From the NCBI RefSeq assembly GCF_036226465.1, contig NZ_CP108476.1, forward strand, positions 1,240,001 to 1,304,000: 64,000 nt of DNA, in the 5' to 3' direction. The position numbers and the translations under genes are program-made. Below the pieces are notes generated by a model. That model saw only the letters and a list, made by a program, of their open reading frames with translations, ran no database searches and had not been told where the DNA came from. The stretch is from Kitasatospora sp. NBC_01250 (GTDB taxonomy: Bacteria > Actinomycetota > Actinomycetes > Streptomycetales > Streptomycetaceae). Shown piece after piece: positions 16,217-28,010 of the stretch (position 1 is the stretch's first letter; every line of letters starts with the position of its first letter).

Positions 16217-17422
16217 GTGACAACCCTGTCCGACAGGCACATCCCACCCTTCACCCCGGCCACCGACTCCCGGCTGCGCGTCGTGCTGCTGCTCGACGTG
16301 CACGACGGCCAGGAGCAGCGCTTCCTGGCCGCCTACGAGCAGATCCGCCACCAGGTGGCCAAGGTCCCCGGCCACATCAGCGACCAGCTGTGCCAGTCCC
16401 TCGGCAACGCCTCGCAGTGGCTGATCACCAGCGAGTGGGAGGGCGCCGAGCCCTTCCTGAGCTGGGTGGACAGCGCCGCCCACCGCAAGGTGGTCGAACC
16501 GCTCCACCAGTGCGTCAGCGACACCCGCTCGCTGCGGTTCGTCATCGCCCGGGAGACCCCCGAGCCGACGCCCGGACCGACCGGCGCACCCCTGCGCAGG
16601 ACCGCGGCGGTCAGCGCAGGGCCCCCCACCCGGCGCACCGACCCGCTGCCGACGCCGCCCCTGGCCAACGGAGGCGTGGTGCGCCACGCGCTCACCTTCA
16701 CGGTCAAGCCCGGCAGCGAAGCGGCCGTCGTCGACATCCTCTCGGGCTACCGCTCGCCGCAGGCCCAGGTGGACCGCACCACCCGGCTCTGCCGCACCTC
16801 GCTCTTCATGCGCGGCAACCGCGTGGTGCGGGCCGTCGAGGTGGAGGGCGACCTGGGCAACGCGTTGCGGCACGTGGCGGTGCAGCCCGAGGTGCGGGCC
16901 GTCGAGGAGGCGGTCAACCCGTACCTGGAGGAGGCCCGCGACTTCGCCGACCCGGCCTCCACCCGGGCCTTCTTCGCCCGCGCGGCGCTGCCCGCGGTGC
17001 ACCACACCGGCGGCGAGTCCGCCACGGGCGAACTCACCCGTCTGGCCTTCCTCTACCCGGTGCGGCCCGGCCACGGCGCCGCCGCCGTCGAGCTCCTCGC
17101 CGAGCAGGACAAGTCGGCCACCGGGGACGCGACGCACCCGCTGGCCGCCGCCACGATGTTCCTGCGCGACGGCCTGCTGGTGCGCCTGGTCGACCTGCGG
17201 GTGCCCTACCGGCAGGCGCCCGCGCAGGCGGCGGGCCTGGCCCCCGGCAGCACGCCGACCGCGCTGAGCCGCCACCTGGACCTGCCCGCGGACACCGACC
17301 TGACGACCGCGGCGGGGATCACCCGCTTCCTGGACGGCTGTGCCATGGACCTGGTCACCGACCGCAAGTCCCCGTCCCCCGACCCGCACGCCGTCCCGGC
17401 GTCCGCCGCCACCGGAGAGTGA
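16217..17422 (+). CDS. whiE-ORFI: SchA/CurD-like spore-pigment protein (WhiE ORFI-like)
   Basis: A 401-residue protein of the SchA/CurD-like group, the conserved first gene of spore-pigment clusters. The N-terminal 100 residues (LRVVLLLDVHDGQEQRFLAAYEQI; SQWLITSEWEGAEPFLSWV) resemble an antibiotic-biosynthesis monooxygenase ferredoxin-like fold. Two further related segments follow (ALTFTVKPGSEAAVVDIL; RLAFLYPVRPGHGAAAVELL), suggesting a three-fold repeat. The biochemical role is not established; a role in pigment maturation is assumed from cluster conservation. GTG start with a GAGAGGA ribosome site. Heads the operon that runs to the TcmI-like cyclase or further. Confidence 0.87.
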   Translation: MTTLSDRHIPPFTPATDSRLRVVLLLDVHDGQEQRFLAAYEQIRHQVAKVPGHISDQLCQSLGNASQWLITSEWEGAEPFLSWVDSAAHRKVVEPLHQCVSDTRSLRFVIARETPEPTPGPTGAPLRRTAAVSAGPPTRRTDPLPTPPLANGGVVRHALTFTVKPGSEAAVVDILSGYRSPQAQVDRTTRLCRTSLFMRGNRVVRAVEVEGDLGNALRHVAVQPEVRAVEEAVNPYLEEARDFADPASTRAFFARAALPAVHHTGGESATGELTRLAFLYPVRPGHGAAAVELLAEQDKSATGDATHPLAAATMFLRDGLLVRLVDLRVPYRQAPAQAAGLAPGSTPTALSRHLDLPADTDLTTAAGITRFLDGCAMDLVTDRKSPSPDPHAVPASAATGE

Positions 17423-17425
17423 CCC

Positions 17426-17866
17426 GTGACCGCCAAGCCCGTACGCATCGTGCACCTCGACGAGACGCAGCCCAACCGGCGGCGCGGCGGCGACCTGCGC
17501 GCCCTGCTCACGCCGACCACCGTCGGCGCCACCAGCGGTTTCATGGGGCTGGCGATCATCCAGCCCGGCGAGCGGATCGGTGAGCACTACCACCCGTACT
17601 CCGAGGAGTTCGTCTTCGTCGTCAGCGGCGAGCTGGAGGTGGACCTGGACGGGGCGACGCACCCGCTGCGGCCCGACCAGGGCCTGATGATCCCGCGCGA
17701 CGTGCGCCACCGCTTCCGCAACACCGGCGGCACCGAGGCCCGGATGGTCTTCCACCTCGGGCCGCTGGCGCCGCGGCCCGAACTCGGCCACGTCGACACC
17801 GAGGACACCACCCAGGTGGCCGGTGCCCTGTCGATGCCGCCCGACCCGACCGGAGCGACGGCGTGA
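17426..17866 (+). CDS. whiE-ORFII: Cupin-domain polyketide cyclase-like protein (WhiE ORFII-like)
   Basis: A 146-residue single-domain cupin. [30 protein letters not shown] carries cupin motif 1 (H-x-H, then E) and [19 protein letters not shown] carries motif 2 with its histidine, so a metal site is likely. The family is fixed at this position in spore-pigment clusters and is thought to help cyclise or oxidise the aromatic polyketide. GTG start three bases after the upstream stop; its own stop overlaps the KS-alpha start (GTGATG), so translation is coupled. Confidence 0.88.
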   Translation: MTAKPVRIVHLDETQPNRRRGGDLRALLTPTTVGATSGFMGLAIIQPGERIGEHYHPYSEEFVFVVSGELEVDLDGATHPLRPDQGLMIPRDVRHRFRNTGGTEARMVFHLGPLAPRPELGHVDTEDTTQVAGALSMPPDPTGATA

Positions 17867-19131
17867 TGCGCCGCGTCGCGGTCACCGGCCTCGGTGTGGT
17901 GGCCCCCGGCGGGATAGGCGTGCGGGCCTTCTGGGACCTGCTCACGGCCGGCCAGACCGCGACCCGCGGGATCACCCTCTTCGATCCCGCGGGGTTCCGC
18001 TCCCGGATCGCGGCCGAGTGCGACTTCGACGCAATGGCCTGCGGCCTGGAGCCGGAGCGGGCCGAACGCGCCGACCGCTACGTGCAGTTCGCGCTGGCCG
18101 CCGCCGCCGAGGCGCTGCGCGACTCGGGGCTCGACCTCGGGGTGCAGGACCCCTGGCGGATCGGCGTCTCGCTGGGCTCGGCCGTCGGCGGCACCACCCG
18201 GCTGGAGCACGACTACGTGGCGGTCAGCGCCGGCGGTGGCCGCTGGGACGTGGACCACCAAGGCGCGGGCGCCCACCTGCACCGCGCCTTCTCGCCGAGC
18301 GCGCTGGCCTCCGAGGTCGCCGAGGACATCGGCGCGCACGGTCCGGTGCAGACCGTCTCCACCGGCTGCACCTCGGGGCTGGACGCGGTGGGCCACGCCT
18401 TCCACGCCATCGCCGAGGGCAAGGCGGACATCGTGGTGGCCGGCGCCTCGGACTCGCCGATCTCCCCGATCACGGTCGCCTGCTTCGACGCGATCAAGGC
18501 GACCTCCACCCGTAACGACGACCCCGCGCACGCCTCGCGCCCCTTCGACGCCGACCGCGACGGCTTCGTGCTCGGCGAGGGCGCCGCCGTGCTGCTGCTG
18601 GAGGAGCTGGAGCACGCCCGCGCCCGCGGTGCGCGGATCTACTGCGAGATCCGCGGCTTCGCCACCTTCGGCAACGCGTACCACATGACCGGCCTCACCC
18701 AGGAGGGCCGGGAGATGTCGGAGGCGATCGACCGCGCGCTGGCCGAGGCCCAGCTCGACCCCACCGACGTCGACTACGTCAACGCGCACGGCTCGGGCAC
18801 CAAGCAGAACGACCGGCACGAGACGGCGGCCGTCAAACGCTCACTGGGCGCGCACGCCTACACCGTGCCGATGAGCTCGATCAAGTCGATGGTCGGGCAC
18901 TCGCTCGGCGCCATCGGCGCGATCGAACTGGCCGCCTGCGCACTGGCCCTGACCCACGGGGTGGTGCCGCCGACCGCCAACTACGAGACGCCCGACGCGG
19001 AGTGCGACCTGGACTACGTGCCGCGCACCGCTCGCGCCGCGCACCTGCGCACCGTGCTCTCGGTCGGCAGCGGCTTCGGCGGCTTCCAGTCCGCGGTGGT
19101 GCTCACCCGCTCCGACGGGAGGACGCAATGA
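17863..19131 (+). CDS. whiE-ORFIII: Type II PKS ketosynthase alpha (WhiE ORFIII-like)
   Basis: A 422-residue ketosynthase that condenses malonyl-ACP units to build the pigment polyketide. The active-site cysteine is at about residue 169 in [15 protein letters not shown], with catalytic histidines in [13 protein letters not shown] (about 308) and [13 protein letters not shown] (about 346). The pairing with a chain-length factor is immediate: its stop overlaps the CLF start (ATGA). Either the GTG at 17863 or the ATG at 17866 can start it. No ketoreductase is present in the operon, consistent with a non-reduced spore-pigment polyketide. Confidence 0.95.
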   Translation: MMRRVAVTGLGVVAPGGIGVRAFWDLLTAGQTATRGITLFDPAGFRSRIAAECDFDAMACGLEPERAERADRYVQFALAAAAEALRDSGLDLGVQDPWRIGVSLGSAVGGTTRLEHDYVAVSAGGGRWDVDHQGAGAHLHRAFSPSALASEVAEDIGAHGPVQTVSTGCTSGLDAVGHAFHAIAEGKADIVVAGASDSPISPITVACFDAIKATSTRNDDPAHASRPFDADRDGFVLGEGAAVLLLEELEHARARGARIYCEIRGFATFGNAYHMTGLTQEGREMSEAIDRALAEAQLDPTDVDYVNAHGSGTKQNDRHETAAVKRSLGAHAYTVPMSSIKSMVGHSLGAIGAIELAACALALTHGVVPPTANYETPDAECDLDYVPRTARAAHLRTVLSVGSGFGGFQSAVVLTRSDGRTQ

Positions 19132-20393
19132 CCCGACAGCGTGACCCGGCACGGCAACCGGACGAGCGCCGGGCGGTGATCACCGGCCTGGGCGTGGTCG
19201 CGCCGAGCGGGGTGGGAACCGACGCCTTCTGGAAGGCGGTTCAGCAGGGCACCGCCGTGCTCGGCCCGGTCTCCCGCGAGGGCTGCACCCACCTGCCGCT
19301 GCGGGTGGCCGGCGAGGTGCGCGGCTTCGACCCCGCCGGGCTGATCGAGAACCGCTTCCTGGTGCAGACCGACCGGTTCACCCACTTCGCCATGGCCGCG
19401 GCCGAACTCGCCCTGGAGGACGCCCAGCTGGCGAAGGACCCGCAGCAGCCCTTCGGGATCGGCGTGGTGACGGCGGCCGGCTCCGGCGGCGGCGAGTTCG
19501 GCCAGGGCGAGCTGCAGAACCTGTGGGGACAGGGGCCCAAGTTCGTGGGCCCCTACCAGTCCATCGCCTGGTTCTACGCCGCGAGCACCGGCCAGATCTC
19601 CATCCGCGGCGGCTTCCAGGGGCCGTGCGGCGTGCTGGCCAACGACGAGGCCGGCGGCCTCGACGTCTTCGCGCACGCCTGCCGGACCATCCGGCACGGC
19701 ACCGACGCGGTGGTGGCCGGCGCCACCGAGGCACCGCTGGCCCCCTACTCGGTGGTCTGCCAGCTCGGCTACCCGGAGCTCAGCCTGGCCGAGGAGCCGC
19801 ACCGGGCGTATCTGCCGTTCACCGACGACGCCTGCGGCTTCTCCCCGGCCGAGGGCGGCGCGATGTTCGTCGTCGAGGAGGCGGGCGCGGCGCAGCGGCG
19901 CGGTGCCCGGGTCCGGGCCATGGTGGCCGGCCACGCCGCGACCTTCACCGGCACCGCCGGCTGGGAGGCCTCCCGGCAGGGCCTGGCACGGGCGATCCAG
20001 GGCGCGTTGGCGGAGGCGGGCTGCGCGCCCGACGAGATCGACGTGGTCTTCGCCGACGCCCTCGGCGTCCCCGCCGCCGACCAGGCCGAGGCGCTGGCGA
20101 TCGCCGACGCGCTGGGCCCGCACGGCGCCGAGGTCCCGGTGACCGCGCCCAAGACCGGTTACGGCCGGGCCTATTCGGCCGCCTCGTCGCTGGACGTGGC
20201 CACCGCCGTGCTGGCGCTGGAACACGGTCTGGTGCCGCCGACGCCGAACATCACCGAGGTGCGGCACGACCTCGACCTGGTCACCGGCCACGCCCGCAAG
20301 CTGCCGCTGCGCACCGCGCTGGTGCTCAGCCGCGGCCTGATGGGCTGCAACTCGGCGCTCGTGCTGCGGCGCGGCACCGACGACCGCCCGTGA
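19128..20393 (+). CDS. whiE-ORFIV: Chain-length factor / ketosynthase beta (WhiE ORFIV-like)
   Basis: A 421-residue partner of KS-alpha. It shares the thiolase fold ([20 protein letters not shown] at the N-terminus; [22 protein letters not shown] near the end) but lacks the cysteine. At the equivalent position, [15 protein letters not shown] has glutamate (residue 174) where most CLFs have glutamine. In type II systems this subunit sets chain length and primes by decarboxylating malonyl-ACP. GGGAGG ribosome site, ATGA overlap with KS-alpha. Confidence 0.93.
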   Translation: MTRQRDPARQPDERRAVITGLGVVAPSGVGTDAFWKAVQQGTAVLGPVSREGCTHLPLRVAGEVRGFDPAGLIENRFLVQTDRFTHFAMAAAELALEDAQLAKDPQQPFGIGVVTAAGSGGGEFGQGELQNLWGQGPKFVGPYQSIAWFYAASTGQISIRGGFQGPCGVLANDEAGGLDVFAHACRTIRHGTDAVVAGATEAPLAPYSVVCQLGYPELSLAEEPHRAYLPFTDDACGFSPAEGGAMFVVEEAGAAQRRGARVRAMVAGHAATFTGTAGWEASRQGLARAIQGALAEAGCAPDEIDVVFADALGVPAADQAEALAIADALGPHGAEVPVTAPKTGYGRAYSAASSLDVATAVLALEHGLVPPTPNITEVRHDLDLVTGHARKLPLRTALVLSRGLMGCNSALVLRRGTDDRP

Positions 20394-20425
20394 TCCCGCT
20401 CCACCCCACCCTGAAGGAGACCAAG

Positions 20426-21170
<745 letters not shown>

Positions 21171-21208
21171 CCCAGCCCGCGAAGCACTTCAGGAAAGGCA
21201 CGCGACCC

Positions 21209-21541
21209 ATGCACCGCGCTCTGATCGTCGCCCGGATGAAGCCCGGCGCGGCCCCCGACATCGCCAGGACCTTCGCGGACTCCGACCGCGGCGAACTGCC
21301 CCAGCTGATCGGGGTGACCGGCCGCAGCCTGTTCCAGTTCGGCGACCTGTACCTGCACCTGATCGAGGCCGAGCGTCCCCCCGGCCCCGAGGTGGCCAAA
21401 GTGACCGGCCACCCGGAGTTCCGCGACGTCAGCGAACGGCTCGCCGCCTACGTCCAGGCGTACGACCCGCAGACCTGGCGGGAGCCGAAGGACGCGATGG
21501 CCCGCGAGTTCTACCGCTGGGAGCGCGGCTCCACCGCGTGA
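21209..21541 (+). CDS. whiE-ORFVII: TcmI-family polyketide cyclase (WhiE ORFVII-like)
   Basis: A 110-residue dimeric ferredoxin-like cyclase of the TcmI family, which closes late rings of aromatic polyketides. MHRALIVARMKPGAAPDIARTFADSDRGELPQLIGVTGRSLFQFGDLYLHLIE is the standard family pattern. Start at 21209 after AGGAAAGG. Sits directly between the aromatase and the acetyl-CoA carboxylase gene. Confidence 0.92.
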   Translation: MHRALIVARMKPGAAPDIARTFADSDRGELPQLIGVTGRSLFQFGDLYLHLIEAERPPGPEVAKVTGHPEFRDVSERLAAYVQAYDPQTWREPKDAMAREFYRWERGSTA

Positions 21542-21606
21542 AGATCCGCCGGACAGGTCCGCGCGGCGCCCGCCGGTAGCGGACGCACAGGCTGGAAGGA
21601 AACTCC

Positions 21607-23330
<1,724 letters not shown>

Positions 23331-23334
<4 letters not shown>

Positions 23335-23927
23335 AGCCGGACCGTGTGGAGTGGGAACGCCGAGAGCTCGCCCGTCGCGAGGAGGACCGCCGCAAGCTGG
23401 ACCCCGAGGACGGGCGACACGCGGGCCAGGCTGCGAACGGCAGCCGGGCCGAGCACCCGGCGCCGGCCCCCGGCGAGCTGCTCGACGCGGTCTGCCGCAA
23501 TGTCGCGCAGCTGGCCAAGGCCGCACCGGCGACACCGCGGCGGATCCGGATAAGGGACGGGCAGACCAGCGTGGAGGTCGAGTGGCCCGACCCGGGCGAC
23601 CCGGCGCAGCCCGCGGGCCGCACGCCGGCCGGTGAGCAGCCCGGCGGGCCGGTGGCGGAGGAGCAGGACGACCTCAGCTACGTCCGCTCCCCGATGGTCG
23701 GCACCTTCTACCACGCCAGCTCGCCGGAGGCCGCACCGTTCGTCGGCATCGGCGACCTGGTCCAGCCCGGCCAGCCGGTGGGGGTCCTGGAGGCGATGAA
23801 GATGATGAGCACGATCACCTCCGCCGTCGGCGGCCGGGTGGTCGAGCTGATCGCGCCGAACGGCCAGGCCGTCGAGTTCGACCAGCGCCTGATCGCCCTC
23901 GAACCCGTCGCCGCCGAGGAGGACTAG
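23331..23927 (+). CDS. accB: Biotin carboxyl carrier protein
   Basis: A 198-residue BCCP. The biotinylation motif [11 protein letters not shown] puts the modified lysine at residue 157, and [21 protein letters not shown] begins the biotinyl domain. The first 45 residues are a charged Arg/Glu-rich extension not usual for BCCP, followed by the helical [17 protein letters not shown] segment and [18 protein letters not shown] start overlaps the upstream stop after a strong GGAGGTG site, so it is coupled to AccDA. Confidence 0.94.
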
Positions 23928-23976
23928 GGGCCCGTCCGGCCGTGCCCGCCGTGCGCGGGCACGGCCGGACGGGCCC
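23928..23976. terminator. 22-bp perfect hairpin inside the carboxylase gene set
   Basis: Bases 23928-23949 and 23955-23976 are perfectly complementary (22 bp, 5-nt loop) starting at the last base of the BCCP stop codon. It should end or attenuate the PKS/AccDA/BCCP message, or protect its 3' end, and would lower expression of AccC or require a separate promoter for it. Confidence 0.65.
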
Positions 23977-24027
23977 TTCGGCCTTTCGCGCGTGCGTCCG
24001 CGTGCCCCGACCACCGAGGTGATCTCC

Positions 24028-25425
24028 ATGTTCTCAACCGTTCTCATCGCCAACCGTGGGGAGATCGCGCTGCGGGTGGCCCGCGCCTGCCGCGAACTCG
24101 GCATCCGGACGGTGGCGGTGTACTCGACCGTGGACCGCGACTCGGCCGTGGTCCGCTTCGCGGACGAGGCGGTGCACATCGGCCCGCCCGCCGCGAAGTC
24201 GAGCTACCTCAGCGTTCCCGCGATCATCGAGGCGGCGCTGCAGACCGGGGCGCAGGCCATCCACCCCGGGTACGGCTTCCTGTCGGAGGACCCGGACTTC
24301 GCGGAGATCTGCGAGGCCAACGGCATCGTCTTCATCGGCCCGCCCGCGCACGTGATGCAGCAGCTCGGCGACAAGGCGGTGGCCCGGGCCCTGATGGCCC
24401 AGGCCGGGCTGCCCGTGCTGCCCGGCAGCACCGATGCGCTGGCCTCCTCGGCCGAGGCCAAGGAACTCGCCCAGCAGGTCGGCTATCCGGTGATCCTCAA
24501 GGCGGTCGCGGGCGGCGGCGGTCGCGGCATGGCCGTGGTGGAGGACGCCGACGGCCTGCGGCTGGCCTACGTCGAGACCCAGGCCCACGCCCGGGCCGTC
24601 TTCGGCGACGACCGTCTCTATCTGGAGCGCTTCGTCCAGGACGCGCGCCACGTGGAGGTGCAGGTGCTGTGCGACCGGCACGGCTCGGTGATCCACCTGG
24701 GCGAACGCGACTGCTCGGTGCAGCGCCGGCACCAGAAGCTCATCGAGGAGGCCCCCGCGCCCGAGCTGCCGACCGAGCTGCGCGAGGCGATGTGGGCGGC
24801 GGCGGTGCGCGGCGCCGCCGCGGTGGGCTTCGTCGGGGCCGGCACCTTCGAGTTCGTCCTGACGCCGGACCACGAGTTCTACCTGATGGAGATCAACTGC
24901 CGCCTGCAGGTGGAGCATCCGATCACCGAGCTGGTGACCGGGGTGGACATCGTGCGCGAGCAGATCGCCATCGCCGCGGGCCTGCCGCTGTCGGTGCGTC
25001 AGGACGAGGTCCGCACCCGCGGCGTGGCGCTGGAGTGCCGGGTCAACGCCGAGGACCCGGCCCGTGACTTCGCGCCCGCGCCGGGCCTGCTCACCGAGTT
25101 CGTGCCGCCCGGCGGCCCCTTCGTGCGGATCGACACGCACGCCTACCCCGGCTGGCGGGTCGGCCCCGACTACGACTCGCTGCTCGCCAAGGCGGCCGTC
25201 TGGGCCCCGGACCGGGAGCAGGCGATCGTCAGGATGGACCGGGCGCTGGAGGAGTTCCGGGTGGCCGGCCCGGGTGTGCGGACCACCATCGGCTTCCTGC
25301 GCGAGACCCTCGCGCACCCGCTCTTCCAGACCGCCCGGCACACCACCGGCCTGGTCGCCGCGATGACCGAGGAGCAGCCCGCCGAGGAGCCGCCGGCCCC
25401 CGCCGCCCCGGTCCCGGCCGGCTGA
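24028..25425 (+). CDS. accC: Acetyl-CoA carboxylase, biotin carboxylase subunit
   Basis: A 465-residue ATP-grasp enzyme that carboxylates biotin on BCCP using ATP and bicarbonate. MFSTVLIANRGEIALRVARACRELGI is the biotin carboxylase N-terminus, VILKAVAGGGGRGMAVV the glycine-rich ATP loop, and EFYLMEINCRLQVEHPITELVTGVDIV the catalytic/metal region. Length equals a stand-alone AccC, with no fused BCCP. ATG at 24028 has a GAGGTGATCTCC leader; an ATG 36 bp upstream is less likely. With AccDA and BCCP it completes the enzyme. Confidence 0.94.
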   Translation: MFSTVLIANRGEIALRVARACRELGIRTVAVYSTVDRDSAVVRFADEAVHIGPPAAKSSYLSVPAIIEAALQTGAQAIHPGYGFLSEDPDFAEICEANGIVFIGPPAHVMQQLGDKAVARALMAQAGLPVLPGSTDALASSAEAKELAQQVGYPVILKAVAGGGGRGMAVVEDADGLRLAYVETQAHARAVFGDDRLYLERFVQDARHVEVQVLCDRHGSVIHLGERDCSVQRRHQKLIEEAPAPELPTELREAMWAAAVRGAAAVGFVGAGTFEFVLTPDHEFYLMEINCRLQVEHPITELVTGVDIVREQIAIAAGLPLSVRQDEVRTRGVALECRVNAEDPARDFAPAPGLLTEFVPPGGPFVRIDTHAYPGWRVGPDYDSLLAKAAVWAPDREQAIVRMDRALEEFRVAGPGVRTTIGFLRETLAHPLFQTARHTTGLVAAMTEEQPAEEPPAPAAPVPAG

Positions 25426-25437
25426 CCTCCGACCCCG

Positions 25438-25483
25438 CACAGCAGGGCGCCGGCAGCGATTTCGCTGCCGGCGCCCTGCTGTG
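25438..25483. terminator. Strong bidirectional terminator
   Basis: Bases 25438-25458 and 25463-25483 form a perfect 21-bp stem with an ATTT loop between convergent accC and the O-methyltransferase gene. Confidence 0.8.
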
Positions 25484-25492
25484 TCCGGGCCG

Positions 25493-26572
25493 TCAGCCCA
25501 GCACGGTGCAGTCGAAGGCGTGCAGGTAGGCGTTGACCGGGCGGACGTCGCCGACCGCCAGGCCGGCCTCCGTCATCAGGGTGACCAGGCTGTCCTTGGA
25601 GTGCTTGGCGCCGCCGACGTTGAGCAGCAGGAGCAGGTCCATGGCGGTGGTGAACCGCATCGAGGGACTGTCGTCGACCAGGTTCTCGATCACCAGGACC
25701 CGGGCGCCCGGCCGGGCGGCCGCCACCACGTTGCGCAGGGTGCGGCGGGTGCTGTCGTCGTCCCACTCCAGGATGTTCTTGATGATGTAGAGATCGGCCT
25801 GGATCGGGACCTCGCTGCGGCAGTCGCCCGGCAGCAGCCGGACCCGCGAGGCGAGCGCGCCGCCCTCGCGCAGGCGCGGATCGGCGTTCGCCACCACGGT
25901 GGGCAGGTCGAGCAGCGCGCCGTGCAGCTGCGGGTAGCGCTCCAGCAGGCTGGCCAGCACGTGACCCTGGCCACCGCCGATGTCCACCACCGAGTCGACC
26001 CCCGTCAGGTCGACGAAGCGGGCGATGTCGTCGGCGGACTGACGGCTGGAGTGGGTCATCGCCTTGTCGAAGACCCGGGCGGTGTCCGCCGCGTCGTCGT
26101 GCAGGTAGTCGAAGAACTCCTTGCCGTACAGGTCGGGGAAGACGCTCTCCCCGGACCGGACCGCCTCGTCCAGGCGCGGCCAGGCCTCCCAGGTCCACGG
26201 GGCGGTGCACCACAGCGCGATGTAGCGCAGGCTGTTGGGGGCGTCCTCCTGGAGCAGCCGGGACATCTCGGTGTGGACGAAGCGGCCGTCCCCGGTCTCG
26301 GCGAAGATGCCGTAGCAGGACAGGGCGCGCAGCAGCCGGCCGAGCGGACCGGGCTCGATCCCCAGCGTGCCGGCCAGCTCGTCGGCCGTGGCCGGGCTCT
26401 CGCCGAGCGCGTCGGCGACGCGCAGTCCGGCCGCCGCCCGCACGGCGGCCGCGCAGGCGGCGCCGAAGACGAGCTCACGCAGCCGCATGGCCGCCGGGGC
26501 GGCGACCGAGCTGCTGGTCATGGTGGTGGGCGTGGTGGTGGGTGTGGTCGGAGTGGACGATGTGGTGGTCAT
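25493..26572 (-). CDS. COMT-family O-methyltransferase
   Basis: A 359-residue SAM-dependent O-methyltransferase of the acetylserotonin/COMT type. The N-terminal helical dimerisation domain (AAVRAAAGLRVADALGESPATADELAGTLGI) is followed by the Rossmann core with SVVDIGGGQGHVLASLLERYP (motif I), LRNVVAAARPGARVLVIENLV and AKHSKDSLVTLMTEAGLAV. Such enzymes methylate phenolic hydroxyls of aromatic polyketides, and its place at the end of the pigment region suggests a tailoring role. The first 22 residues are a Thr/Ser/Pro-rich stretch of no clear function. It could instead belong to an unlinked pathway. Confidence 0.9.
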   Translation of the reverse strand: MTTTSSTPTTPTTTPTTMTSSSVAAPAAMRLRELVFGAACAAAVRAAAGLRVADALGESPATADELAGTLGIEPGPLGRLLRALSCYGIFAETGDGRFVHTEMSRLLQEDAPNSLRYIALWCTAPWTWEAWPRLDEAVRSGESVFPDLYGKEFFDYLHDDAADTARVFDKAMTHSSRQSADDIARFVDLTGVDSVVDIGGGQGHVLASLLERYPQLHGALLDLPTVVANADPRLREGGALASRVRLLPGDCRSEVPIQADLYIIKNILEWDDDSTRRTLRNVVAAARPGARVLVIENLVDDSPSMRFTTAMDLLLLLNVGGAKHSKDSLVTLMTEAGLAVGDVRPVNAYLHAFDCTVLG

Positions 26573-26637
26573 AAGCGCCGCCGTTCTCTCGATGGGGTTG
26601 GGGAGGCCGGGGCCCCGGGCCGTCGGCTGCCGGCCGC

Positions 26638-27798
26638 TCAGCACCGGCCCGCGGGCTCGGAGACCCGGCAGGTGTTGCCGCTGAAGGTGTTGTCGGGGCC
26701 GCCGTCGCGGTCGGCGAGGTCGGCGGGCCCGTTGCCCTTGGCCGTGTTGGCGCTGATGGTGTTGTCCGCGCTCAGGCCGCCGACGTAGCTGCGGAAGAGC
26801 ACGATGCCGCCGGACAGCGGCGAGGCGCCGACGTTGTCCAGCACCTCGTTGTCGGTCACCCGGGTCTGCTCCACGCCGGTCAGCACGATGCCGGTGCCCT
26901 GGATGTAGGGCAGGCGGTCGTTCGGCGCGCAGTACTGGTTGTTCCGGTCCACCGTGTTCTGCCGCACGGTCAGATCGCCCGCGCGGGGCCTGCCGTCGTC
27001 GCCGACGACGAAGACGCCACCGCAGTTGCCGGTGATGGTGTTGTGCTCGACCACGAGGTCGCGCAGCCGCCGGACCACCACGCCGATCCGGTTGCCGGTC
27101 AGGCGGTTGCCGCTGACCTGCGCGCCCTCGGTGTCGATCGCCCCGCCCTTGCCATCGGCGATGTTCGCCAGGAAGATGCCGGACTGGCCGTTGCCCCGGG
27201 ACTCGTTGTCCAGGAACCGGCCGCGGATGGACTTCTCCTGGCTGATGCCCTGCTCGCCGTTCTTCTCGGCCAGCACGTGGCGCACCGTCATCCCGTCGGT
27301 CTGCGAGGCCGAGAGCCCGTTCTTCGGGAAGCCGGAGACGGTGAGCGACTCGATCCGCACCCCGGTGAGGCGCTTCCCCTCCGCGCCGGTGACGCAGATG
27401 CCGTGACCGGCCCGGGCGCACGCGGCGGCCGACCCGGTGGCGCCGGCCGGCGCCGGGGTGATCACGCTCAGGCCCTCCGCGCCCCGCAGGGTCAGGTCGG
27501 AGGTGGTGATCTGCACGCTCTCCCGGTAGGTGCCGGGCAGCACGAGGACGGTGTCCCCCGGCCGGGCGCCGTCCACGGCCTGCTGGATCGACTGGCCGGG
27601 GCGGACGGTGTGGACCGTACGGGCGATGCGGCCGGTCAGGGCGGTGCGGCTGGTCCGGTCGGTGGAGCCGGGGTGGCCGGCATGGACGTGGACGACGGCG
27701 GGATGCGTCGCACTGGCGTGGGCGGGCGAAGCGGCCCCCAGCCCCAGCAGAAGGCCGGCGGTCGCGCCCGCCACTTGGCGAGCCCGTCGTGTGGGCAT
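26638..27798 (-). CDS. Secreted right-handed beta-helix protein
   Basis: A 386-residue exported protein. A signal peptide (MPTRRARQVAGATAGLLLGLGAASPAHA) precedes a parallel beta-helix: TVRPGQSIQQAVDGARPGDTVLVLPGTY is the classic first coil of NosD/pectin-lyase-like folds, followed by many N-x-[IV]-x-x-N coils such as VSGNRLTGNRIGVVVR, VEHNTITGN, VRQNTVDRN, VTDNEVLDNV. No catalytic signature of pectate lyases is evident. Three C-terminal cysteines may form disulphides with others at 126 and 134. Likely extracellular carbohydrate binding or structural. Monocistronic, with an AGGTTGGGA leader. Confidence 0.85.
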   Translation of the reverse strand: MPTRRARQVAGATAGLLLGLGAASPAHASATHPAVVHVHAGHPGSTDRTSRTALTGRIARTVHTVRPGQSIQQAVDGARPGDTVLVLPGTYRESVQITTSDLTLRGAEGLSVITPAPAGATGSAAACARAGHGICVTGAEGKRLTGVRIESLTVSGFPKNGLSASQTDGMTVRHVLAEKNGEQGISQEKSIRGRFLDNESRGNGQSGIFLANIADGKGGAIDTEGAQVSGNRLTGNRIGVVVRRLRDLVVEHNTITGNCGGVFVVGDDGRPRAGDLTVRQNTVDRNNQYCAPNDRLPYIQGTGIVLTGVEQTRVTDNEVLDNVGASPLSGGIVLFRSYVGGLSADNTISANTAKGNGPADLADRDGGPDNTFSGNTCRVSEPAGRC

Positions 27799-27972
27799 GG
27801 TCCCAACCTGCTTTCCAGGACCCCGGCAAGGAGTTTCCGTGCTCAGCGGCGGACCGGATGGCAGTCCGTCGGCGACGCCGCGCTCGGCGCCCGGCTGCGC
27901 GTGTCCGTTGAGTCGAAGCTATGGGCGCAGGTCACGGCCCGCCACTTCTGCTCACTCTCCGGTGAAAATCCG

Positions 27973-28001
27973 TTGTCCGGGCATGTAATGGTCAGTTAGC
28001 C
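27973..28001 (+). promoter_or_regulatory. Promoter giving a probable leaderless GNAT mRNA
   Basis: TTGTCC (27973-27978) and TTAGCC (27996-28001) are 17 bp apart, placing the start point at about 28008-28011, on the ATG itself. No ribosome site precedes the gene. Confidence 0.45.
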
Positions 28002-28010
28002 TCTTCGACC

